Below, in pieces: positions 38,101-47,600 of a DNA stretch of 64,000 bases. Position 1 is the stretch's first letter, and every line of letters starts with the position of its first letter. Origin of the DNA: Brachionus rotundiformis (lineage: Eukaryota > Rotifera > Eurotatoria > Ploima > Brachionidae). The notes below the pieces were generated by a model. It saw nothing but the letters and a program-made list of their open reading frames with translations. It was not told the origin of the DNA and did no database searches. Made by a program: the position numbers and the translations under genes. The stretch covers positions 1,555,382 through 1,619,381 of the forward strand of contig JAESIW010000065.1 in assembly GCA_016802295.1 (NCBI GenBank), read 5' to 3'.

Positions 38101-39483
38101 ACTTAATTGTTCCATAGTTTGTTCTTTTTTGTCCGCCTTGGCATAAGCCAAAGCCAGAAAGTATCTCAATTTGGCACAATTTTCCGGAATGAGAAGTAAA
38201 ATCCGCTTGAGCATTTCAATCGAACTTGCCAAGTCGTCTTTTCTCAAAAATAATAAATTTTTAATTAAATAAAAATTCGAGTTAAATTTATTTAACTCGA
38301 TTGCTTTGTCAATATATTTAAGGCACTGTGAGTCTTTGTTCAATCTCAAATAGTTTAGACTCATTAGATACAGATAATTGCCAATTTTGTAAGTATCTAA
38401 AGAGTCTGTGTGAAACTTGAACTCAACTAGTGGTAGTTCGGACTGATTTTCCAAATCGTCTGAGTTTTGGTAAGTTTTTAGAATGCTCATAATGCTTGAA
38501 TAGTAGTTGAGGCGTTCTATGTGCTGATTAAGCTCGCTATCGTTGCTATCTTTTACCAGAGCGACACAATTTTCTAGTTTTTCCTGAACTTGGTCGCAGT
38601 TTTGCGGATCATTTAGGATCAATTCAAAAGCCTGAATCAGTGAATTGGTAATGTATACCTCTTCTTTTATCTTTTTGTTCGCATATAGGTTTAGGACACG
38701 ATTGTTGATCCGTGATAAGCCTGTTTCATCGCGCATTTCGAAATAATTCATGGTCACAAGCTCAAAAACTCGTGACAAATGCCGAATTTTGAGCGTTTTT
38801 TCGCAATAGGTAAGCGAAGATTCAAAATCAGATAGCATAAAATAGCATAAAGCAATGTGATAATAGCACAGATAAAAATTTGAATCTTCAAAAACAATCT
38901 TGTTAAATTGTTCTATAGCTAGATCATATTTTTTCTTAAACATGTTTATGGATGCTAGACAAAATTTTGCCAATATGTGGTCATGGTTAAGTCTGAGCAA
39001 TTTTTCGAAGTTGATTTCGCTTTGATCGAACCGATTAAGCATAAAATTCCTCAAACCTAACAAAAAAATTGCCTTTTGACTAGTGGGATTAATGTTAAGA
39101 GATAACTGGAGCTGAATTTCTGAATTGGTGTATTGATTTTTGGCAAAATAGACATGACCACGCAGAATGGATGCTTGTTCAGGTGATATATCGTTCAACT
39201 TATTCAAATAGTAATAGGTATGATTGAATTTTTTCAACTCAATGAGAACATGTATCACTTCTTCATAAGATGGTAGGTGCTTTGGATCGTTCAAAATAGC
39301 ATGGTGAAAATAATGAAAAGCTTTTTCCAGCTGTTTCTTTTTGCGGAATTGTATCGCACCATGGTAATAGCGGTCCCTAAGCTCGACCCAATTCGCTATT
39401 GAGTTTATCTTGAAAGAGTCGTCACAGTCACAAAGACGTCTAAGGTCAGTGGACAGCTGTTTCGAATCGTTCGACTCGCTCAT
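29161..39483 (-). CDS. Giant intronless TPR-repeat protein with C-terminal TIR domain
   Basis: One uninterrupted frame of 3440 codons from ATG 39483 to TAA 29161. No signal peptide or membrane helix is seen. From about residue 34 to about 3200 the protein is an almost continuous solenoid of TPR-like helix pairs, e.g. AFHYFHHAILNDPKHLPSYE and IGLIQYKKKNFDLALSHF, with Tyr/Phe-rich spacers; dozens of repeats. The last about 160 residues (29164-29646) form a TIR-like fold. Strand A is RIYLSYNIGSKDQVFAIYNF, followed by LGLKCYLSKEN, a BB-loop region, then ALKNSDFFLSFLTPDYD, IGQFETKKAIED and LEILPIVLQ. Glu3351 in the GQFE motif sits where TIR NADases place their catalytic glutamate. TPR arrays bind peptides or partners and TIR domains signal or cleave NAD, so an intracellular sensor-effector layout is plausible but inferred. 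Lack of introns over 10.3 kb contrasts with neighbours, which mostly have one every 100-400 nt. Confidence 0.85.
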   Translation of the reverse strand: MSESNDSKQLSTDLRRLCDCDDSFKINSIANWVELRDRYYHGAIQFRKKKQLEKAFHYFHHAILNDPKHLPSYEEVIHVLIELKKFNHTYYYLNKLNDISPEQASILRGHVYFAKNQYTNSEIQLQLSLNINPTSQKAIFLLGLRNFMLNRFDQSEINFEKLLRLNHDHILAKFCLASINMFKKKYDLAIEQFNKIVFEDSNFYLCYYHIALCYFMLSDFESSLTYCEKTLKIRHLSRVFELVTMNYFEMRDETGLSRINNRVLNLYANKKIKEEVYITNSLIQAFELILNDPQNCDQVQEKLENCVALVKDSNDSELNQHIERLNYYSSIMSILKTYQNSDDLENQSELPLVEFKFHTDSLDTYKIGNYLYLMSLNYLRLNKDSQCLKYIDKAIELNKFNSNFYLIKNLLFLRKDDLASSIEMLKRILLLIPENCAKLRYFLALAYAKADKKEQTMEQLSHIVSKEWKGGSKILFLNQFYDYDVKNEIKNLDWYSYGKLFDSMPKLVKEKNLLQHNKHVMDVKKLNIFVKIDYHLYFDLKCVNYLLLKAIVKYNNYDFENSLNILKKAERLDPENIGVMSYLALIYLRLDTGRAEPYIQTIFDIKLRYSIPKDYLDFYRNKITKFIVNNPQLNQKLSAKTQCLVNVSYESFSKAKELFLEMLLKNKKVTDQKERLTYLEIFSNLIENLHRNKLDSELVVLSNTACSKLDIDLFADNDFQTDPDDEKSIVCRATLYTGISYFNLKDYGKSNSLLSREFMTKQQNLMASFYKNVLLLRQKSISPQLALKNFENILETLNKSKETEAHLDAPEFDEFEVIYFILLCYFRIKNFAECAKLLKSSYNQLKQVKPKLAYGPEDVIFINGILNFTNNDYKHARTLLENLCIQDSEIQNEINFYHALSLYKLDQNKDYDLIMDALKDLEEIPDSFKTSIHLKYDLTMYKLKCIAFLTIKAWSENKDDDLKVLMKKFDQEIGKCESTNEKIYYYRILISCLIDQNYSNAYEIANEAIDKLEKFKIFRYYAGLSAFRLKLYSDSIRHFDIFIDEMKSRESLEGNQMVSNAHYFMALMNQEFKNYKKSIEYFDSAKLNQESQPEPVKYRLLIHDIFDECDLLYNKSLSYLYLNDYSKTTHLLDAILYLVENNPKKKAFYTDECKLILARTLIKNKEYKKALKSLKKIVNLRSEEKRNQVLYYTGVTYFNLEDYSSSLSQFSELPDDFAQEDSGNFQFLKLKCLFFLIIKSSKSSQALIKSKLNSYLEQYNELVSNDSLDIKVENISQTKSLYSLLIDYKVNFNFEKVFDQATSGLNTCPESFVYLYYCALAKIKQFLKNKFSLSDQDRISYLEISEDYFKKFLESIKNSNNDDHELKVINSYYYLGLIAQLTSKYSKSYDMIKLVEALNKPLNLDHLPKTQFEKLEIKIDIEEFTRVELDFLKAIVLYNLNLVDQSKELFEDLNSSLNENPLISSQSSMSDQSIKIGQKIKLNLLNGINFYLGLMYEKKEDTWDKALEHFQNVKRRFSYFNESRFQIGLIQYKKKNFDLALSHFKPLEDKDFCDFDLRDDLNYYTLKSFFHLAKPDILKKSINSHNSLVSLIEKADFYLEGKNLKQLDKKYFEILVIRTWSLYYAEKFEQLYSFLKEQLFPTHEKYSDFMFLYAMSSMVLFFESKTDSYLENAYKYFLEHIISIEKDENKSLLKEFFRNFDTEIKLTSKFYLASVLTTKYYARYEDGIRILIEILYHKNTEKLSDTSDVKQMVNECLKRSQIDELTKKFPAFREFDVYDLIYYLGVNLNDIEMYEKSFEMLFALVKTFKLKNEKKANEVNFYLGYSKYKLEDYKNATEYFNKYKPSDDDMPKQVPKIELARYYIGICLCNKKEPDFVRAIKKFKEISSDYKDKEELSELTHYLIESNYKLAIDYFKSNSHGKWNEYFSFTLEVCNQFLAEYNYDYKNFNSTVIEALEKKSLSLYYLGEFGQLKNFLTDQCIKNFPQNIFFYYIQSLCLYKMIINDKLSPDEAKAYCDNAINSIQNFFTISKNTNQNPSKNKILNLRYIKSVIYLSYPDKNDTKIYLNSMDVLRGVRDELSNSTIEDDDLFLIDNENLQYQEAIINYLSGNYQVSEDQFESILDQKFFKHDDLKLSDVHFYLALSMINLGKNSESDRSKIINHLKYVKKESKYYEESKFRLAHVLFEAGDLVKAFEFMKSFDKNESFDEEMREKIEEYLVKIPFYLGNYYLSVGNQELALDNYKIASQKASEFLAFFKEPIGNLVSKDFIQFENFSILPRFQQTFYKVLHYKLWSLFHLKKFDNILQLISHFEVLMVNMKDLLFLKAFSIYKQCKEKNNNSMLNEVSNLFELYLSDRKPDLVLEKNSLPFKILLEEKNLVCIHCLAEIHRPNFEKEYSFLSNLISNLNSESDIDDLTLNEVIKQCQKTQSVFLLREIDLANIVYKWLCAFNMVFSKSMEYEKIRFKFSEIVDELDQSANFFNQNQKDNLVYFYGKAIFENLKIVSDPNEILRLKNEFEGLANKFKKIKLTSEYYFESLMLQALFYYKLKEQPLLEKSIYFLEKFHASRLKNDYSYFEEVDYLLIKCYAKKILSTLTTDMFSPDYIKFNELFDRLRQNSSPKIKEFVMLNKLKIDLHVIKFKNEKALENLVTIAKEAVTLFGSNYEMLFYKAKILYLSNKNPKEDLSKFISNCKEDTYPQAKKHLQEAYYYMYKKELDLLDNDEPQERIGIQKYMSQLVNQLMDSITNSVSEEIDLNYVNFDIAFYYFKVEDYETCIMQLLKIEDPSQAFSYSSVENNLSEYFYMIGVSYMNLDRSEPALENLKKVHSNSSYYEKSILCLISIYYKQENYDHIIKTYPLVVMNIPNYIMSNYINDYQAYIISSLFWLNFNDLPKLTAQVEQIENFCFIKDAMYQFYKSLFKLWTGVAKEISREQVDLPAHKIINTPNGQVYRLIDYKLISKASFSSTKEVYFINGVVMYAQRKYDHASYLLEKFISSNTSNKKCLILSKFYLIHADYYIVRHKINESREELRKVYENKLLSIVDTIRDEIMTSDCFDQNKRELSLLLGNIYFDLTILTKSKSYAEISLEHFNEFFESNLDNNQKYNFKIGICYFYSEKYSDCLNILVNIDNQNLLLKFYLGMCYQNMNMPEKAIEEFSYVIDNFSQAHEALVKKISHVYYQRGLVYRHMSKPNLEKALIDFLKQVAIDKNHVLAHKNAIECTNLLNDIPESSEDSKSFLGTRELAIFYAKIVFGLENERYKWLPKLKEIINNELTNDRNSNRIYLSYNIGSKDQVFAIYNFLTKLGLKCYLSKENYSITINNKQEDLSALKNSDFFLSFLTPDYDSSEIGQFETKKAIEDSLEILPIVLQYPKSFIDEFQSQNKSEFSLRYFKNMSSIILKEGQDKKFFDLTKLESFDEEALFNSRTLANLIILILEYIFSD

Positions 39484-42284
39484 TTAGAGTACCTAATCTT
39501 AAGGCTTCTATTTAAGTGCGATTCTAAAAATTTTTTAAATTGTAAACAAATTTACTAATTATTTAAAATTATATAATTTCTAAACATTTTAATTAAAGCA
39601 GTAAAATCCTAATAATTGCCTCTACATATATATTGAATCATCTGCTACTGAACATGCAACAACGCTTTCAAAAAATATATAATTTCTTGTTACCATGCTA
39701 CGAGGTTTGAGAGGAAATACTCAGATTTAAAAAGGATGAAAGAATAACAAAATTAAAATCTAATTAGTATCATGTAGATTAGTTTAGTGTAAACAAAACA
39801 TAAATTGGTATCATTGCTTAGTGATCGGGCGCTATTCTAAAACAAAATTTATGTCCATGTTTATAAAAAAAATGAAGACTATAAAAATGTACATTCAAAA
39901 TCATTAATGTTTTAGTGTCTTATAAATAGCATTAACTAATAAACTTAAATAAATAAAGCTTTATTTATTTACCTTGAAATTCGGCGTTAGAAACAGAATT
40001 TATAAATTTGCCTAAATTGAATCAAAACAGAGAATTTTACTTTTAATTTTTTAAGACTAGCAACTGTAATTATTTAACTTTTCGAAATAGTGGATGTTTA
40101 TTAAAATTAATTTTTTCAAATTTAAATTTAAAACAAATATTTGGAACGCTTTTTTGTAATAACTTTCATCAAAGAATAAATTTATAGGAGAATTTTGTTC
40201 AAAGAATTTTCATTTTGAGTACAATTTAAAATTTGAAACAAAAAAATTTTTGTTTTGGATGAATATATATTTTAAGTAAAATTTATTTAAAGTATCATTG
40301 TTTTGTCTAATAAAGAAATAATTCAAAGTAATGTTATTTATTTTGCTGAGAGAAAAAAGCTAGCGTTCTTATAAACTTTTGTTTATTTAAAAAAATTTTA
40401 AATTTGAATCTAAACAAAATAAGTTTATAAATTTAAAAATAATTTTTATATTTATAAAATTATTTTCATTAAAAGACTAATTTTTATTCTGAATGAGAAG
40501 AGTATCCATGTTTTTTCTCTATTAGATCTTAAACACTTAAAAAAAAATACCATTGATTTAATTAAAAATGTGCATAGTCTTCTATTTAATCAGGTATACC
40601 CTGCGGTTTATAAAAAAAAAAACAAATTTTAAGAAATGCTTAAAAATTCCAATTTAAATTTATTAAAATCAAATAAAAAAAAAAGCTAAAAGCTTATACT
40701 TTTTTCTTTAATAAACAAGTTTTGATTAAATTTTCCCTCACTAAATATTAAATCGAAAAATCTTAAACTTAAAAAATATTGAATATTTAACCTTTAAATC
40801 TTAAATGAAAAAAAAAACAATATTTAAAAAAACATCATTATTTTGATTGACGACTTTTATCTATTAAGAATAGAATTAGTTTGGATATCATCTACTAAAT
40901 TTGAATATATTTGAATATAAGGCTTTAAAAATTTATATTTATTTAAAAAAATAGATCATATTAGATCTTTTTTGTCTATTTTTAATTTTTTTTCTAAACT
41001 TATCAACAATTATTTTTATCCATCGATTTTTCAATTATACATTTTAGAATCTAAAATGATGTCAATCATAAAAAATATTGTCTTTGTAATTTGTTACTAA
41101 TTAATTTGATTAAAATAAAAAATATTTTAAATTATATGAATTTGATATTGGAAAGACATGTCTCTTAGTAACAAAATTAATTCACGGTTACTGAACACCC
41201 TAGAGTATTTTTCTTATTTAAACTATGAGAAACTATTGACTAGAAAACTCAAATTTATACAATCTCTTGATAATTATTCAATCACCTGAGATTTCTCGTT
41301 AAGATAATTACATTTAAAAGATCCGAAATAGTAAATAATCAAATTTTTTAAATTAGTAAAATTAGAAACACTTTAAGAAATAATTCAATATCGAAATATA
41401 ATCACATTGATGATAATTGATTGAATTAAGAGTTATGTTAATAAACTCGTTCCTGCCTTGGTCCTCATGTATGTTCCAAATTTTTCTAATTGAATATTCT
41501 TACTATCACAATTTTTTTATATCTTGTATCTTGTAATCTTGTAAAGCAATCTGAAAGGTTATGTTGAATACATGTTAAAGTCTGGAAAGGATAAAATTAA
41601 CTATATAAAGTCTTATAGAATTTGAATTATTAAGTTTAAAAGTTGTATCTTATATAATCAAAAATGATCTAATTTAATTAAATCAACAATTAGAAAACGT
41701 TTTATTTTAAATTGATTAAATTTTTTTTAAATTTTCAAGCATTTTTTAATTTAGTTCAAAAAAATATTTTTATTTGATTAAACAGTTACATTAAATACTT
41801 AGATTGAGTAGATTTTTAGGTATTTAAAAACGTAATAAGGTGCATATACATTTTCAATATTTAATGTAATCGTCTACGTTGGGAACATGTTCCAAACTCA
41901 TGAATTATTGTATTTATTATTTATTTTTAAAAATAAAATAGAAACATTTTCCATTTGAACGAAAATGTAAGTTGGATTACAAAAGCTAGTTATCCTCAAA
42001 TACCTTTTCTAAAACTATTTTCAATTGAATGATGAATTTTACATTTAATTGATAAATTTTAATAAAAATCTATAATTTTCTTCCCATGGCTCCATTTGAC
42101 AAACATGTAAGACTTCAAATTGAATAGAAAATTGAATAAGTTTCCTCTTTTAAACATCCAAATTAGAAAAAAAGAAAGGAAATTTTATTTTTACTCAAAT
42201 TCAAAATCTAAAATTAATTGTCTTTCTTAATATAAATATCAAAATCTAACCAAAATTTTTTTCAAATAAATTAAATTATAAAAA
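39484..42284. other. Divergent intergenic, TPR-TIR to 7TM receptor
   Basis: About 2.8 kb, strongly AT-rich, with homopolymer A and T runs. No coding frame, RNA gene or recognisable repeat. A palindromic GAACATGTTC lies at 41883-41892, about 0.4 kb upstream of the receptor gene; the match to a p53-type half site is probably chance. Confidence 0.45.
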
Positions 42285-43319
42285 ATGAATGTTTCTGCAA
42301 ACAATATGACATCAACTGTAAGTCTTAGTCCCTTTCAGCTAGAAATTTTATCATTTATATCAAATGTAGCTTATCCATTCATATTAACCCCATTATGTTC
42401 AATTGGATTTATATTAAACCTAATTTCCACTTATGTTTTTGTTTCCCTTTTGCCCAGTGGAAATATCTATAAGTTCTTCTTGATCAAATGCTTGACTGAC
42501 ACACTTCTACTTTTAATTGGATCATTTATTTTTTTTGGAACTTGTGTTAAATGTGCCACTTATCAAACAATAATGGCAGTGATTTACAAACAATTTTTTT
42601 CGGGATTTTTAAATACAGCCCTTGCGACATTTTCAGCATTCTGCGAAATATTGATAGCAATTGACAGAATATTAATTGTAAAAAACAAAACAATTAATCA
42701 AAGATTTTATTTTATTCTAATTTTCTTCTACTTATTAATTAGTTTTCTCATACCAGCACCATTCTTTTTTGCGAATTATATTCGAAATATTGGCAATTCA
42801 AGATATGTTCTGATTAAAACCCCATTTGGTACAAGTATTGAATATACTTATTATTTAACTAGTGTTTTCATTACAATTAACTCGTTCCTGTTCATCTCTT
42901 TGGTAGTCTCAAATATCATTCTTTTAATGGAATTTAAAAAGTATTTATCAAAAAAAGGCTCTCTTACATCTAAAATTATCAGTTCAAATGAAAATAGTAA
43001 AAGCAATGAGTCAAATAGTGTTAATAATTCAAAAGAAAATCCAGATTCCAAGTCAGCATCTACAAAACGCCTTACGAAAATGGTTTTAATCCTAAGCGTA
43101 TTATTTATTATATCACGGCTTATAAATTCAGTATCTACTATAATAACAAGCATAAATAGAGTGAAAAAAATTAATTTTGATGCTTTTTCAATTTTATTAA
43201 GTATTTCTTCTTTAATTATAAATTATTTTGTATATGGCAGTACTTTGGTGTATCATGCTTATTTTAATAAAGTATTTTTTAATGCTTTAAAAAAATTATT
43301 TAAAAAAATAGAAAATTAA
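42285..43319 (+). CDS. Intronless rhodopsin-like seven-transmembrane receptor
   Basis: 344 residues in one exon. The N-terminus carries two N-glycosylation sequons (NVS at 2-4, NMT at 7-9) and no cleavable signal. Seven hydrophobic helices are visible. TM1 has GFILNLIS (the N of the GxxxN motif), TM3 ends in EILIAIDRILIV (an IDR variant of DRY), and a long Ser/Asn-rich third intracellular loop precedes TM6 (KRLTKMVLILSVLFIISRL). TM7 lacks a clear NPxxY and instead ends near INYFVYGSTLVYHAYFN. It belongs to class A, probably the lineage-expanded peptide or chemosensory receptors common in lophotrochozoans. The ligand is unknown. The single-exon structure is common for such receptors. A poly-A signal-like AATAAA lies just downstream at about 43332. 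Confidence 0.82.
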   Translation: MNVSANNMTSTVSLSPFQLEILSFISNVAYPFILTPLCSIGFILNLISTYVFVSLLPSGNIYKFFLIKCLTDTLLLLIGSFIFFGTCVKCATYQTIMAVIYKQFFSGFLNTALATFSAFCEILIAIDRILIVKNKTINQRFYFILIFFYLLISFLIPAPFFFANYIRNIGNSRYVLIKTPFGTSIEYTYYLTSVFITINSFLFISLVVSNIILLMEFKKYLSKKGSLTSKIISSNENSKSNESNSVNNSKENPDSKSASTKRLTKMVLILSVLFIISRLINSVSTIITSINRVKKINFDAFSILLSISSLIINYFVYGSTLVYHAYFNKVFFNALKKLFKKIEN

Positions 43320-43429
43320 TGTTTTATTAAAAATAAAATATTGTAAATGTCAAAAAAAATTTTTCTTTACAATTAATTTTTTTTTCAATTAGAAAAAATC
43401 GATTCTAGTTTATTATTTTTATTAAAATA

Positions 43430-43765
43430 GAAAAGCTACACTGATGAACGGAAGTGAATACTGGAGATTGTCTGAATCGGATAGAAAAAGCATGAACACT
43501 TTCTAAACTGGTTGCCAGAGAAGAATTCTTGGGGTACGTACAGAGGCTGTACAGAGGAGCCAAGTCAGAACCAATGAGCGAATGTATCACGAATTAAGTC
43601 TGTGGTGGCTTAGACATGTACTTAGAATGAATACGAATACCAAACCGGGTTCTTCAATGGAGACCACAAAGGCGAAGAAATGAAGGAGGACCAACAATAA
43701 CAATGAGGTTGACATCAAGACAGAACTCACCGAAATGGAATGGCATGGGGAGAAACATATTTTGA
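43430..43765 (+). mobile_element. Degenerate LINE (RTE/R1-like RT C-terminus) fragment
   Basis: The frames encode NGSEYWRLSESDRKSMNTF, then after a stop CQRRILGV, further on LWWLRHVLRMN, and in a shifted frame LQWRPQRRRNEGGPT and ELTEMEWHGE. This order (GSECW, CLRRIL, RWxGHVLRM, WRPxGKRxRGRP, ELxEMG) is the well-known tail of endonuclease-bearing LINE polyproteins. Stops and at least two frameshifts show that it is an old relic. The base composition is visibly richer in G and C than the flanks. Confidence 0.78.
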
Positions 43766-44369
43766 ATTTTTAAATTTGACTATTTAAGCTTTCTTTAGCA
43801 TGAAAAAAATTAAAACTAAAAATCGATTCTTACCTGAATGACAATTCTTAACAAATGAGCTGAAAATATTATTTAATAACTTATTTACTTGATTAAAATA
43901 CTATCAATTTATTTTAATTACTCTTTTGTAATAGTCTATCTTATATTACCTCAGCAGAATAAATTTCGATTTTGATTCGAAAAGTTGTCTAAAAATGGTA
44001 CAAGAACCAATTTTTTTTTTAACAAATTCAAATTTTGGTATATCAAATTTAATAAATTAAAGGTGAATCGTTAACATTTGAAATAGATTTTTAAAAATTA
44101 TTAAGCGACTGATTTTAAAGCTATTAAGAAATATTTTTTTTTAATTTAGTTAGTTAACAAAATTAAAATTATAATTAAAAGTCTGAAAATTGCTGTTTTT
44201 TCTTGAAAATTTAAACAAAAATATTTTATTTTAAATACTTTGAATTCATAAGAATAAATTTAAAGTAGGTTAGAAAAAATTCAAATTCCTTTATTGATAT
44301 TCAATTTGTAAATCAATGCCCAAAAAAAAACAAAAACTCAAAGTCATTTTAATGCATTACAACTATAAC

Positions 44370-44383
44370 GTTTCCATAGATAC
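44370..44383 (+). promoter_or_regulatory. X-box-like RFX site upstream of LRRC71
   Basis: GTTTCCATAGATAC matches the animal X-box consensus RYYNYYATRRNRAC at 13 of 14 positions. It lies 229 bp upstream of the LRRC71 start codon, a normal distance for RFX control of cilium genes. Confidence 0.45.
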
Positions 44384-44611
44384 ACTATTAATAAATTTTA
44401 AAAAATCAACTTTTTTTATGTCAATAATAATTTTTTATTCAGATAATAAATTTATTTTTCGCATAAAAACCATTCAATCTTTTGTTTTGTTCTGAGTCTC
44501 AAAAATACCTTTCTAATTAAGCAAATTTTCAACCAAAGTTGATAAGGGAAATAATTTTCCAAATTAATCCGATTTAAAACTTAATTCGTTTGCTCATGTA
44601 TATTTAATATC

Positions 44612-47600
44612 ATGGCTGAACATAGGTAAGAAACAAATTATTTTCTTATTTCTAAAAAAAATTTATTTTAAATTATTTTAATGTCGGTCAGTGCTCCAAG
44701 AAAATCAAAAAGTAAAAACAAAGATCGTTTGTCGAAGATTGGTGATAAGCCTCAATCAAATATAAGTCCGGGGGATCTAATTGATGAAAAATTATTAAAT
44801 GAGCCTTATCAGTGCACAGGTCGACTTATAGAAGATTTTCAAATATTATGCAAGCAAAGTCAGTTGAGCAATGTCCCTCCCATCATCCATAGACAAAAAC
44901 GAGTACCTTCGCCTGTTGTGTCTGAAATCAAGAATGAAAAATCCCGAAATAAAAAAGGAACTGTGAATTTGGACACATTATCAGTCAATCAGTCCGAGAA
45001 TATTAATTCAAATTTATCAAGTGATAATAAGCAAAATTCAAAAAGCACTGTTAATGAACAAGACGAAAACAAAGATCCTGGTAGTTTAATTAATTTTTTA
45101 TTTTTAGGTATTTAATAAATAATTAATTATAAGAAGAACCAATGCCGAAAACGTTTATTTTGGTAAAAGATCGTTTTGAATATTTTAAGCCCAAAATTCA
45201 TGTTGAATTCGAAAATCCAGATAAAGGCGAAACTGTTACCGAATTTTACATAAAAGGCTGGAAAATAGAAGCACCTTTAATGAAAATTTTACACCAAGCA
45301 CTACCAAGTGCAGAAAAATTAAGCTACATTAAGTAATTTTTAATTATTAAGTTTTAAAAAAATTTCAATATTGCCATCTTTTTTTTTAAGTTTATGGTAT
45401 TGTGGTCTAAATGGAGAAATTTTCGATAGTTTGACCGAATTATTACCAAACTGTAAAAATTTGAAGTAAGTTTATTGTCAAATGAATAAGACTACTTAAA
45501 ATAAAAATCATTTAAAAAAAGTAATTAAAAAGTTAAAAATGAGTAATAACTAAAGCGATTGTCATTAGGACAAAATAATTTAATAATTTATTATCTTTTT
45601 AATTTCATATAAAGAGTTAATTTAAAGATCTTAACTAAAAATAGATTCAAAAATAATATTATTTTTTCAGATAAAACTATGTAACATTTATCAAAATTTT
45701 AACTATAATTAAAAAAAAAAAATTTATTATCTGTTAAATTTCAATAAAAATGTATAATTTTTTTTTATAAATATAATTTCTTATCATTTTTGTTCTAGAA
45801 ATGTGTCTCTCGATGGAAACAAGCTGATTGAAGAGAATTTTGATAAGCTAATCAAATCAAATTCACTGTAAGCTTTAATTTATATCATTAATAGTCTAAT
45901 TGTTGTATTATTATAATCAAATATTTTAAGATATTTAATATTTTAAAAAACGTAAGAGTTTACAAATTTTTTTTTGCACCTTAAATATACGAGAACAGTA
46001 TTAATTAGAGTGATGCAAATATTAATCAATTTGGATCATTTATTTGAAATTAAAATTATTATTTTTAAGTATTCAACACTTATCTTTACGAAATTGTCAA
46101 ATATCAGACATTGGAGCCGAAAAACTAGGAAATGAGCTTGGAAACATTCGAGCTCAAAACACTAAATTATTAAGCCTAAACCTTAGTGGAAATTTTATTA
46201 CTGACAAAGGAGCTATCGAAATAGCCAATGTTAGTCATATTTCCTTATAGTTTTTTAATCTAATTTTTGCTTTTAGGGTCTAAGAACAAACAGGACTTTA
46301 TTAGTACTGAATTTGTCTGGCAATCAGATAGGAGATTTGGGAGCTTCCCAATTTGCAGAAGTAATTTTACGCTTTGTGAATAAAATTAAGCTAAAATTTT
46401 AACTTAGACGCTGTCAAGATTCAAAATGACCCATGAGGAAGTAGTCCGCCGTCGAACCATGAGAAGAGAACGTCTTCTGAGAGAAGTAAAGCTTTTCTCA
46501 TTTTCTATATATTCTATCTTTTTCTTAATTAGCTATCGCCTCATTCTCGGAAAACCATCGTCACAAGTGAGAGAACATCGAGTATTGCTCACAAGTCACC
46601 CAAAGATACAAATCGCATAAAAAAAGATGGTTCAAGTTTGCACCGAGATCGATCAAAAAGCAAAGTATTTTTCATTAAAAATTACAAGAAAAATTTTTGA
46701 TAAAATTTTAAATTAGGATATTCAATCAGGAGGAGTACTAGAAAAGCAAACCAGCACTAAAAAGGCAACTCATAAAGAATCTGTGTCGGCAAATGCTGGA
46801 CAGAAAAAAGATAAATCTAAAGAAGTCACAATTAGCAGTAAATTATTTTAAATATCTGAAATAAAAATTTAAAATGTATTTTTTTAATTATTAGAAGATG
46901 CTCAGTTGGCTGAAAAGTCTTCAACCAAGGCTTTAAAATCGAGAGGATCCAAATTGAAAACTAAGGATTCAGAAATAGAATCTGTTAGTCTATAACATAA
47001 TTTAGTTTACTTTAATCAAATTTTTACTTAAAGTTACTATTGAAGGATGGACTGCTAAGGTCTATTAGTAAATTATCAAATGTTCAATCAGTATGGTTTT
47101 TTTAAATAATTAATAAATTTAAAAATTTTAATAAAATTCAAGAACATCACAAATGAAAGTGATCCCTTGATGGACGAAGTAGAAGGAATCGATGGTGATT
47201 TATTGATAATTGGAAATCGTACCTTGCTATCATTAAATCTTTCAAGTATGAACAAATTAAATGATTATCTGATCATAAATTTTTTTATTGAATTGAAGGG
47301 AATAAGATAACATTGATTGGTGTCAAAAATTTTCTATCCTGTGTTCAGCTACAAATTTCCAAGACTCTTTTTAATAGAAATTCCTCGTTCACAGGACTTT
47401 TAAAGTTAAGCTTAATTGTAAGTTGGGTTATTTTTAGAATGAAAATTATTAATTATTTCTAAACTAGAAAAATGACTTTCCAATCACAGATGAAAATTAC
47501 ATAAAGTTAATGGATTTAATGAAAACCAGGGATCCGGTCGCGAACAAAGCATCAGAAAGCTTAGCAGATAGAGATACAAATTCAGTTATAAGCAAGGAGG

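Larger units (their letters stand above)
43320..44611. other. Intergenic, receptor to LRRC71
   Basis: About 1.3 kb holding the receptor 3' flank, an RTE-like LINE relic (43430-43765) and, at 44370-44383, an X-box-like site upstream of LRRC71. The remainder is AT-rich without signal. Confidence 0.5.

Noticed and set aside
29161..39483. TPR-TIR gene as bacterial contamination or a recent bacterial transfer
   Set aside because: Base and codon usage look like the neighbouring genes and the flanks are ordinary host intergenic DNA; lateral origin remains possible but unsupported without a search.
41883..41892. GAACATGTTC palindrome as a p53-family element
   Set aside because: A single half site only; p53-family elements normally need two adjacent half sites, and none is seen.
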